From Curtobacterium sp. SGAir0471 (GTDB taxonomy: Bacteria > Actinomycetota > Actinomycetes > Actinomycetales > Microbacteriaceae): a stretch of DNA of 64,000 bases. Each line of letters opens with the position of its first letter. Position 1 is the first letter of the stretch. The stretch is from NCBI RefSeq assembly GCF_005490985.1, contig NZ_CP027869.1:3348001-3412000 (forward strand), read 5' to 3'. Below the pieces are notes generated by a model. The model made no database searches, was not told the origin of the DNA, and saw only the letters and a list, made by a program, of their open reading frames with translations. The translations under genes were made by a program, and so were the position numbers. This document shows, piece by piece, positions 40,664 to 47,167 of the stretch.

Positions 40664-42136
40664 GTGAGCGCCCAGCAGACCGACACCCCGCCCCGGAACC
40701 GCTTCGCATCCGGCCTCGACCGCTTCTTCTCGATCACGCAACGCGGGTCGAGCATCCCCCGCGAGATCCGTGGTGGTCTCGTCTCCTTCGTGACGATGGC
40801 CTACATCGTCATCCTCAACCCGCTGATCCTCGGTGGGTTCAGCCAGGACCAGGCCCCGCAGGACGTCCTGGGCGGCTGGTTGCAGAACGCGCAGGTCGCC
40901 GCCGCGACCGGTCTCGTCGCCGGTGTGATGACGATCGCGATGGGCCTCGTCGCGAACCTGCCGTTCGGCATCGCAGCGGGCCTCGGCATCAACTCGTTCC
41001 TCGCCGTGAGCGTCGTGCACCAGGTCACCTGGGCCGAAGCGATGGGCCTCGTCGTCATCAACGGCGTCGTGATCGTCATCCTGGCCCTGACCGGCATCCG
41101 GACGATGATCTTCACGGCCGTCCCCGCGCAGCTCAAGGCCGCGATCACCGTCGGCATCGGTCTGTTCATCGCGTTCATCGGTCTGGTCGACTCGGGGTTC
41201 GTCCGCACCACCAAGAACGCCTCGCCGCCGCTGCAGCTCGGTGAGGACGGCTCTGTCGCGGCCCTGCCGACCATCGTCTTCCTGATCGGCCTGGTCGTCA
41301 TCGGCACGCTCATGGCCCGCCGGGTGAAGGGCGCACTGCTCATCGGCATCGTCGGCACGACGATCGTCGCGATCATCCTGCAGGCGATCTTCAAGGTGCC
41401 CACCTCGGTCGACTCACCGACCGGCTGGAACCTCAACGCCCCCGGTTTGCCGAACGCCCTCTTCGCCCTGCCGGACCTGTCGCTCGTCGGACACGCCGAC
41501 GTCTTCGGGGCCTTCACCCGCATCGGCCCGGTCGCCGCGTCGATGCTCGTCTTCACGCTCGTCTTCACGAACTTCTTCGACGCGATGGGCACGATGACCG
41601 GTCTCGCCAAGGCCGCCGGTGTCGCGAAGCCCGACGGCACCTTCCCGCGCCTGAAGTCGGCGCTCGTGGTCGAGGGTGCCGGTGCGATCGCCGGTGGTGG
41701 CGCCTCGGTGTCGTCGAACACGGTGTTCATCGACTCGGCGTCGGGCATCGGCGAGGGTGCCCGCACCGGCATGGCGTCGGTCGTGACGGGTCTGCTGTTC
41801 CTGGCCTCGATGTTCCTCACGCCGCTGACCCAGGTCGTCCCGCTCGAGGTTGCCGCCGCCGGGCTCGTCGTCGTCGGTGCGCTCATGGTGGCGCAGGTGA
41901 AGGACATCGAGTGGAGCGACTTCGGTGCCGCGCTGCCGGCGTTCCTCACGATCGTCGTGATGCCGCTGACCTACTCGATCGCGAACGGCATCGGCGCGGG
42001 CTTCATCAGCTGGGTGCTCATCAAGCTGCTGTCCGGCCGCGGGCGAGAGGTCTCGTGGCTCCTGTACGTCGTCGCCGCGGGCTTCCTGCTGTACTTCGCG
42101 CGCGGGCCGCTCGAGGCGCTGCTCGGCGTCGGGTAA
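40664..42136 (+). CDS. NCS2 family purine permease (AzgA-like)
   Basis: A 490-residue permease of the AzgA/GhxP branch of NCS2, with 13-14 hydrophobic segments. Motifs are PREIRGGLVSFVTMAYIVILNP at the start, GINSFLA, and the transport-site regions TNFFDAMGTMTGL and SVSSNTVFIDSASGIGEGARTG. It imports purines such as adenine, guanine or hypoxanthine with protons. TAAACT lies exactly 6 nt before GTG 40664, so transcription is probably leaderless. It is divergent from folE by 148 bp. Its transcript ends at the family B hairpin. Confidence 0.94.
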   Translation: MSAQQTDTPPRNRFASGLDRFFSITQRGSSIPREIRGGLVSFVTMAYIVILNPLILGGFSQDQAPQDVLGGWLQNAQVAAATGLVAGVMTIAMGLVANLPFGIAAGLGINSFLAVSVVHQVTWAEAMGLVVINGVVIVILALTGIRTMIFTAVPAQLKAAITVGIGLFIAFIGLVDSGFVRTTKNASPPLQLGEDGSVAALPTIVFLIGLVVIGTLMARRVKGALLIGIVGTTIVAIILQAIFKVPTSVDSPTGWNLNAPGLPNALFALPDLSLVGHADVFGAFTRIGPVAASMLVFTLVFTNFFDAMGTMTGLAKAAGVAKPDGTFPRLKSALVVEGAGAIAGGGASVSSNTVFIDSASGIGEGARTGMASVVTGLLFLASMFLTPLTQVVPLEVAAAGLVVVGALMVAQVKDIEWSDFGAALPAFLTIVVMPLTYSIANGIGAGFISWVLIKLLSGRGREVSWLLYVVAAGFLLYFARGPLEALLGVG

Positions 42137-42156
42137 CGCTGGGGTCGGCCCCGGCC

Positions 42157-42212
42157 CGTTCCGTTCCGTTCCGTTCCGTTTCGTTCCATTCCGGCCCGTT
42201 CCGGCCCGGCCC
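42157..42212. repeat. TTCCG pentamer microsatellite
   Basis: Consecutive GTTCC/GGCCC pentamer units after the NCS2 stop, directly leading into the family B hairpin. Non-coding. Confidence 0.7.
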
Positions 42213-42216
42213 GGCC

Positions 42217-42269
42217 CGCGAAAGCGACAGTCCTCGACGAACCGTTCGTCGAGGACAGTCGCTTTCGCG
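42217..42269. repeat. Family B dispersed hairpin, copy 3
   Basis: The most complete copy: CGCGAAAGCGAC with GTCGCTTTCGCG, continued by GTCCTCGACGAA with TTCGTCGAGGAC, giving more than 20 paired bases around a tiny loop. It lies between the convergent NCS2 and hypothetical genes. Confidence 0.8.
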
Positions 42270-42309
42270 CATCACACGGTCCGTGTGCGCCCGGCCGGGA
42301 GGCCCTGGC

Positions 42310-42786
42310 TCAGTCCCGCAGGTCAGCCGGCTTGGCCTCGTGGCGGCGTCGGCCCGCGGTGCGCCGGTCTTCCTTCATGCTCGCCTCGTACAGGTGGCGC
42401 TTGCCGCCGACGAGCTGGTCGCGGGCGGTCTGCTCGAGCTCCTTGGCGAGGGCGTAGTAGTTGTCGTCGTAGTCCTCGACGATCTGGAACGTCCAGCGCC
42501 CGTCGATCACGTTGCGCCCGACGAGCTCGGTGTCGATCCGCTCGGCCAGTTCGGTGTGCCCGGCCTCCCGGAGCTGCTCGACGGCCTCGCCGAGGTTGAG
42601 GTCCGCGGTCCCGGTCAGCCTGTGGAACCCGTAGAGCAGGCCCCGTGCGTGCTCGAGCACCTCGAGCGCGGCCGACAGCGTGCCGAGCGCCTCGACCGTC
42701 GCCTCGGACACCCCCTCGGGCACCACGTGTGCGTCGTCCGGTCCCTGTCCGTCGGCTGCCTGGTCGTCGTTGCGCTCGTCCGTCAT
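42310..42786 (-). CDS. Conserved actinobacterial hypothetical protein
   Basis: A 158-residue soluble, mostly helical protein. Residues 1-28 are acidic and disordered. The core (LEVLEHARGLLYGFHRLTG, then LGEAVEQLREAG, LVGRNVIDGRWTFQIVEDYDDNYYALAK) looks like a conserved actinobacterial family without assigned function. The C-terminus is basic. TAGACG lies 6 nt before the ATG and GAGGAG also precedes it. No partner gene is evident, since the toxin gene lies 68 bp upstream in the same direction. Confidence 0.75.
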   Translation of the reverse strand: MTDERNDDQAADGQGPDDAHVVPEGVSEATVEALGTLSAALEVLEHARGLLYGFHRLTGTADLNLGEAVEQLREAGHTELAERIDTELVGRNVIDGRWTFQIVEDYDDNYYALAKELEQTARDQLVGGKRHLYEASMKEDRRTAGRRRHEAKPADLRD

Positions 42787-42853
42787 GCTCCTCGTCTACC
42801 GGAGCGTCGCTCGGGTCGCTCCGAGCAAGTGCGGGACCGCCGCGCCGGATGCG

Positions 42854-43195
42854 TCACTTCGTGGCGTTCGGGTGATGCGTGTGCACGGCGATCACACCGA
42901 CCATCCGTTCCGCCTCGTCCACGGTGAACCAGATCCGGGCGCCACGCTTGAGCTCGATCTGTCGCCGGGTCCACGCGCGCCCGGAGTGCACGACCGTCCT
43001 CAGTTCTCCCCGCAGCGCGTGGCACGCCAGGTCATCGGTGAGGGGATCGCTCGTCAGACGGTCCCAGGCGTCCGCCACGGCGTTGCGCTGGGTCGCCACG
43101 AGGTCACGCCATCCCAGTTCTGCCGCCCGGGTGAGGAACACGAGCGAGTACTCCGTGGTGCGGACCGGTCGCGGCACCGTGGTCCGGCGTGCCAC
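42854..43195 (-). CDS. RelE/ParE-superfamily toxin
   Basis: A 113-residue small basic protein with the RelE/ParE shape: two N-terminal helices, then LACHALRGELRTVVHSGRAWTRRQIEL and ARIWFTVDEAERMVGVIAVHTHHPNATK. The strand pattern with Arg and a C-terminal HTHHPNATK fits ribosome-associated RelE-like toxins. It follows the antitoxin gene by 6 bp, so they are co-transcribed. Antitoxin first is the usual order for type II pairs. The exact target is unknown. Confidence 0.8.
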   Translation of the reverse strand: MARRTTVPRPVRTTEYSLVFLTRAAELGWRDLVATQRNAVADAWDRLTSDPLTDDLACHALRGELRTVVHSGRAWTRRQIELKRGARIWFTVDEAERMVGVIAVHTHHPNATK

Positions 43196-43201
43196 GGCTC
43201 G

Positions 43202-43666
43202 TCAGGGGCGCTCGACAGCGATCGGCTCGTCGAGGAGCTGCGGGTCCGGACGATCCCAGCCGGCGGCGATCGCTTCGGCGGAGTTCCGCCACGCCTGCAT
43301 CTCCAGCAGGAGCGTGCGCGGTTGACGCAACGAGAAGGATCCGCGAGCGATCTCGGTGATCTCCTTCGCGAAGCGGACCTGGTCATCGGAGCTGAGGAGC
43401 TTCAGCCACGGGTAGGGGATCGCGAGCCGGTCCTCCAGCGGGAGCTCGACGTTCACGGTCATGGCGGCGATCAGCTGCGCAGCGATGTCGAGCACCGCCT
43501 CGTCGTCGTCGGAGCGCTCCTTGGTCGTGAGGACGAGCGGCTTGCCGTCCCGACGAGTCACCTCGAGCGGCTCGACCTCGGCCGCCGCGAACACGTCCTT
43601 CGCGTGTCGGGACAGGTCGGACGACTGGACTGAGCGCCGGCGACGAGGGGGAGCAACGAGGGTCAT
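43202..43666 (-). CDS. Type II antitoxin (Phd/YefM-like N-terminal domain)
   Basis: A 154-residue protein. Residues 10-55 (SSDLSRHAKDVFAAAEVEPLEVTRRDGKPLVL) are a Phd/YefM-like DNA-binding segment. The C-terminal 90 residues are helical and should wrap the toxin; this is longer than in Phd or YefM. It begins the toxin-antitoxin operon. The promoter has an 18-bp palindromic operator sitting in the -35/-10 spacer, so autorepression by the complex is likely. TAGCAT is 6 nt before the ATG, suggesting a leaderless mRNA. Confidence 0.8.
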   Translation of the reverse strand: MTLVAPPRRRRSVQSSDLSRHAKDVFAAAEVEPLEVTRRDGKPLVLTTKERSDDDEAVLDIAAQLIAAMTVNVELPLEDRLAIPYPWLKLLSSDDQVRFAKEITEIARGSFSLRQPRTLLLEMQAWRNSAEAIAAGWDRPDPQLLDEPIAVERP

Positions 43667-43672
43667 GGACCG

Positions 43673-43701
43673 ATGCTATTCAGAACACGTTCCGAACTCA
43701 A
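43673..43701 (-). promoter_or_regulatory. Promoter-operator of the toxin-antitoxin operon
   Basis: TTGAGT (43696-43701), a 17-bp spacer and TAGCAT (43673-43678) form a clear promoter on the minus strand. The palindrome TTCNGAAC-AC-GTTCNGAA (43679-43696) exactly fills the spacer. It also lies next to the stop of the MFS gene. Confidence 0.8.
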
Positions 43702-43705
43702 GACC

Positions 43706-44983
43706 TCAGCGCGCCGTCGTGGGGACCGGGGGACTCGCTGCCGACGCCTCCGCGACGACCGGCCGGCGCTCCATCAACCGCCAGGACCCTCCGAGCAACG
43801 GCGACAGCGTCACGACCGTGTACACCGCCGCCACGACCCCGAACGTCGCCGTCACGCCGATGCCGTCCGCAGCGATGCCCCCGAAGAGCCCACCGAGCGG
43901 GATGCCCGCCCACGATCCCGCCGACAGGAGCCCGAACACGCGGGCCCGCATGTGCGACGGGATGCGCTCGAGCTCCACGGCCCCGAGGATCGGGTTGAGC
44001 GCACCCGCCGCCAGCCCCGACAGCACGCACGCGCCGAGCACCCACGGCAGCCCGAGCCCGAGTGCCGGGACCACGAGCGACGGCCCGCCGGCCAGGACGA
44101 AGCACACCACGAACGTGATCCGTCGCGGCACCCGGTGCGCGACGTACCCGAATGCGAGCGATCCGAGGAAGGCCGCTCCACCGTAGGTGCCGCTGACGAT
44201 CCCGAGCGACTGCGCCCCGTCGAGCAGCTGGTCGGCGTAGAGCGGGAGCAGGGCCGTCGACCGCGCGGCGTCGAGCAGGTTCGTGACGAGCACGAGCGCG
44301 ATGACGAGCCGGAAGAGCGGGTCCCGCGCGCAGAAACGGAGTCCCGACGCCAGGTCGCGCCAGTACCCGGCGGACGGTTCGACGGGCGCTGCGTCCGGTT
44401 CCGGGTGCACCGTCGCACCGCGGAGCGTCAGGGCAGCGAGCACGGCCGCCGCCGTGAACACACCGGCCGTCACCGCGAGCGCCGGCAGCGGTCCGACCGC
44501 CCCGACGAGCAGGCCGGCCGCGGGCGCCCCGAGCAGCACCGAGAACCGGACCGACGCCTCGAAGTGCCCGACGGCGCGTTCGAGCGGGATGCCCGCAGCC
44601 GTCGCGAGCCCGGGCAGGAGCACCCGTCGGCCGGACTCCCCCGGGGTGTCGAACAGGCCGCCGAGGAACACGAGCAGGAGCAGGGCCCAGGACGGCAGCC
44701 CGACGGTCCACGCCAGGAGCGGGATCGCGACGAGGGTCGCAGCGCTGACCAGGTCGGACGTCACGCTCGACCGGACGAAGCCGAAGCGCTCGACGAGCAC
44801 GCCGCCGAACGCCCCACCGAGGACGATCGGGACCGTCGCCGCGAACGCCGCGATGCCGACGTCCGTCGCCGAGCCGCCGCGGGACAGCACGACGAACGGC
44901 ACGGCGATGGTCGTGGCGACGTTGCCCGTCCGCGACACGACCTGCACCGCGAGCAGCGACCGCAGCCGCCAGTGCGCGTTCAC
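43706..44983 (-). CDS. MFS transporter (multidrug-efflux-like)
   Basis: A 425-residue major facilitator with 11-12 hydrophobic segments. The N-terminal WRLRSLLAVQVVSRTGNVATTIAVPFVVL and central AFAATVPIVLGGAFGGVLVERFG resemble the MFS_3/enterobactin-exporter-like drug efflux group. The substrate is unknown. The GTG overlaps the stop of the ArsR gene (GTGA), so both are made from one mRNA and the ArsR protein probably controls the transporter. Confidence 0.9.
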   Translation of the reverse strand: MNAHWRLRSLLAVQVVSRTGNVATTIAVPFVVLSRGGSATDVGIAAFAATVPIVLGGAFGGVLVERFGFVRSSVTSDLVSAATLVAIPLLAWTVGLPSWALLLLVFLGGLFDTPGESGRRVLLPGLATAAGIPLERAVGHFEASVRFSVLLGAPAAGLLVGAVGPLPALAVTAGVFTAAAVLAALTLRGATVHPEPDAAPVEPSAGYWRDLASGLRFCARDPLFRLVIALVLVTNLLDAARSTALLPLYADQLLDGAQSLGIVSGTYGGAAFLGSLAFGYVAHRVPRRITFVVCFVLAGGPSLVVPALGLGLPWVLGACVLSGLAAGALNPILGAVELERIPSHMRARVFGLLSAGSWAGIPLGGLFGGIAADGIGVTATFGVVAAVYTVVTLSPLLGGSWRLMERRPVVAEASAASPPVPTTAR

Positions 44984-45552
44984 GGGCGCGCCGACCGGTA
45001 GCTCTGGACGACCGCGGTCACGCGCTCGGAACCGTCGCCCGGCTCGTGCTCGGCGCTCCGTGCCTCCCACCGGTCCAGGACGCCCTGCAGCTCGCTGCCG
45101 AGGGCCTGCAGCTCGCCGACGGTCAGCCGGAGGGTCCGGTCACCGCTGTTCGATGCCGCCACCCACTCGCGTCCGAGCGCCGGCACCTGGTCGAGGAACG
45201 CCCGGTACTCGTCGGCGTACGCCTGCGCGACGGTGCGGTCGAGCGCGGTGCCGGCGAGCATGCGGTCAGGGTCGTCGAACCCGTCCGCGAGGTTCCACGA
45301 CGTGTGCTGCGCGACCGCCCGCCACCAGCGCTCGCGTCGGTCGGTACCGAGCTCCGGCGCGGGCTCGATGAAGCCGGCGTCGGCCAGGCGCTTGCAGTGG
45401 TAGCTGATCGTCCCCGGCGCCTCGTCGACCTGGTCGCCGAGCATCGCCGCGGTCTGCGGGCCGCCGGTCCGCAGCAACCCCACGAGCCGCAGCCGGGTGG
45501 GGTGGGAGAGCGCACGCATCTGCGCCGCGTCGTCGAGTCGCTGCACGTCCAT
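44980..45552 (-). CDS. ArsR/SmtB-type winged-helix regulator
   Basis: A 190-residue regulator. The HTH (residues 5-75: AQMRALSHPTRLRLVGLLRTGGPQTAAMLGDQ, then PGTISYHCKRLADAGFIEP) is of the ArsR type. No Cys pair for metal sensing is seen, and the long C-terminus is helical, as in ArsR-like regulators that sense other signals. First gene of the operon with the MFS transporter. The promoter carries two palindromes, so autoregulation is likely. TATGGT is 6 nt before the ATG. Confidence 0.9.
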   Translation of the reverse strand: MDVQRLDDAAQMRALSHPTRLRLVGLLRTGGPQTAAMLGDQVDEAPGTISYHCKRLADAGFIEPAPELGTDRRERWWRAVAQHTSWNLADGFDDPDRMLAGTALDRTVAQAYADEYRAFLDQVPALGREWVAASNSGDRTLRLTVGELQALGSELQGVLDRWEARSAEHEPGDGSERVTAVVQSYRSARP

Positions 45553-45558
45553 GGCTCG

Positions 45559-45601
45559 ACCATAGATGCACAAAATATGTTGTGCAAGACTTCTTGCGCA
45601 A
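45559..45601 (-). promoter_or_regulatory. Promoter and operators of the ArsR-MFS operon
   Basis: TTGCAC (45582-45587), 17 bp and TATGGT (45559-45564) form a promoter. The perfect inverted repeat TGCACAA-N6-TTGTGCA (45567-45586) covers it. A second palindrome, TTGCGCAA (45594-45601), lies upstream. The AT-rich centre is notable in this GC-rich DNA. Confidence 0.8.
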
Positions 45602-45663
45602 TGGTTCTTGTGAGTCCTTCTGGAGGCTCGCCCCGCGCCTGGTGAGCGCGCTACGGTTCCGGC

Positions 45664-46179
45664 ATGGCCAGGTGGGTCGCGCTGCTGCGCGGGGTGAACG
45701 TCAGCGGCATCACGATCCGGAACGCCGACCTCGCGGCGGTGTTCCGGGAGCTCGGGTACGCGGACGTGCGGACGGTCCTGGCCTCGGGCAACGTCGTCTT
45801 CACCGCACCGGGCGAGGCGTCGGAGGTGCAGGCTGCCGTGGAGCAGGGGCTGCGGGACCGGTTCGGGTACGACGCCTGGATCGTCCTCGTGCCGCACGAA
45901 CGACTGGCCGCGATCGTCGAGGGGTTCCCGTTCGGGTCCGCACCCGACCGGCACGACTACGCGGTCTTCGGGTCTGACGACACCGCGCTCGACGAGCTGA
46001 TCGCCGACCTCGACACCGACGACGCCGTCGAGCGGCTGGTACGCGGGGACGGGGTCGTCTACTGGTCCTGTCCGAAGGGGTCGAGCACCGAAACCGCCTT
46101 CGCGAAGCGGGCCGCCGCCGCACGCTTCAAGCGCACGACGACGACCCGCAACGTGAACACCCTGCGCAAGCTGCTCTGA
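45664..46179 (+). CDS. DUF1697 domain-containing protein
   Basis: A 171-residue DUF1697 protein. Diagnostic are the opening ARWVALLRGVNVSGI, LASGNVVFTAPG, and the end KRTTTTRNVNTLRKLL. The family is widespread but biochemically uncharacterised. TACGGT lies 6 nt before the ATG, fitting leaderless initiation. It is divergent from the ArsR gene and converges on the SDR gene, with only 15 bp between stops. Confidence 0.92.
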   Translation: MARWVALLRGVNVSGITIRNADLAAVFRELGYADVRTVLASGNVVFTAPGEASEVQAAVEQGLRDRFGYDAWIVLVPHERLAAIVEGFPFGSAPDRHDYAVFGSDDTALDELIADLDTDDAVERLVRGDGVVYWSCPKGSSTETAFAKRAAAARFKRTTTTRNVNTLRKLL

Positions 46180-46194
46180 GCCGCGCGAGGGGCG

Positions 46195-46962
46195 TCAGGA
46201 CTGCGCGGGCTGCCCGTTGCTCGCGGTGGTGCCGCCGTCGACCGGCAGCACCGCGCCCGTGATGTACGACGCCGCGTCGCTCGCCAGGAACAGCACCGCC
46301 GCGGCGACCTCCTCCGACCGCCCACCACGACCGAGCGAGACCCGCTCGGCGAACTTGTGCTGGAGTTCCTCGTCCTCGGCCTGCTGCTCGGTCATGTCCG
46401 TCCAGATCAGCCCCGGCGCGACAGCGTTCACCCGGACGCCGAACTGCCCGTTGTCGAGCGCGGCGGCCTTCGTGAAGTTCGAGACCCCGCCCTTCGCGGC
46501 GTTGTACGGGCTCATCCGCCAGTCGGCGTCCATGCCCGACACCGACGACGTGTTCACGACCGACCCCTTGGTCTCCCGCAGGAACGGCAGTGCAGCTCGC
46601 GTTCCGTAGAACACGCTCGACAGGTCGGTCTCGATGACGCGGTGCCACTCGTCGGGCTCGATGTCGGTGATGTCGCCGGAGGTGAAGGTGCCGGCGTTGT
46701 TCACGAGCACGTCGATGCGGTCCCACCGGTCCACCGCGTCGGACACGATCGTCTCCCAGGCTGCCGGGTCGGCCACGTCGGCCTGCAGCGCGACCGCACG
46801 ACCGGTCGGCAGGCTGTCGGCGACGGCACGGACCTTGTCCTCGACGCTGTCGACGAGCAGCACGTCCGCGCCCTCGTCGACGAACGCCCGCGCGGTGGCC
46901 TCGCCGATGCCGGACCCGGCCCCCGTGACGATCGCGACCCTGCCCTCGAACCGCTTGTCCAT
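46195..46962 (-). CDS. Short-chain dehydrogenase/reductase
   Basis: A 255-residue SDR oxidoreductase. The dinucleotide motif TGAGSGIG (about residues 14-21), NNAG, catalytic Ser in TSSVSG and YNAAKGG (Tyr and Lys) are all present. LPVDGG at the end is typical of classical SDRs. The cofactor is probably NAD, judged from the Asp at the end of the second strand (LLVDSVEDK). The substrate is unknown. GAGGAG precedes ATG 46962. Confidence 0.93.
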   Translation of the reverse strand: MDKRFEGRVAIVTGAGSGIGEATARAFVDEGADVLLVDSVEDKVRAVADSLPTGRAVALQADVADPAAWETIVSDAVDRWDRIDVLVNNAGTFTSGDITDIEPDEWHRVIETDLSSVFYGTRAALPFLRETKGSVVNTSSVSGMDADWRMSPYNAAKGGVSNFTKAAALDNGQFGVRVNAVAPGLIWTDMTEQQAEDEELQHKFAERVSLGRGGRSEEVAAAVLFLASDAASYITGAVLPVDGGTTASNGQPAQS

Positions 46963-47167
46963 GTGTGTCTCCTCTCGATGCACTGCTCGTGCCGCAGGAG
47001 ACGCCGTCGGCCCGGGGGCACGGACGACCACGGTGCCCGCTCGCGGCTGGACGCACGCGCAGGCGGACGCACGGGCGGCCAGCGGACCGGCCCCACCGGC
47101 GCGGAGGCGGGAGCAGGCCGAAGGCGCGGCGCGGGACGGACCCGCACCGCGCCTCCAGACCGGACCG

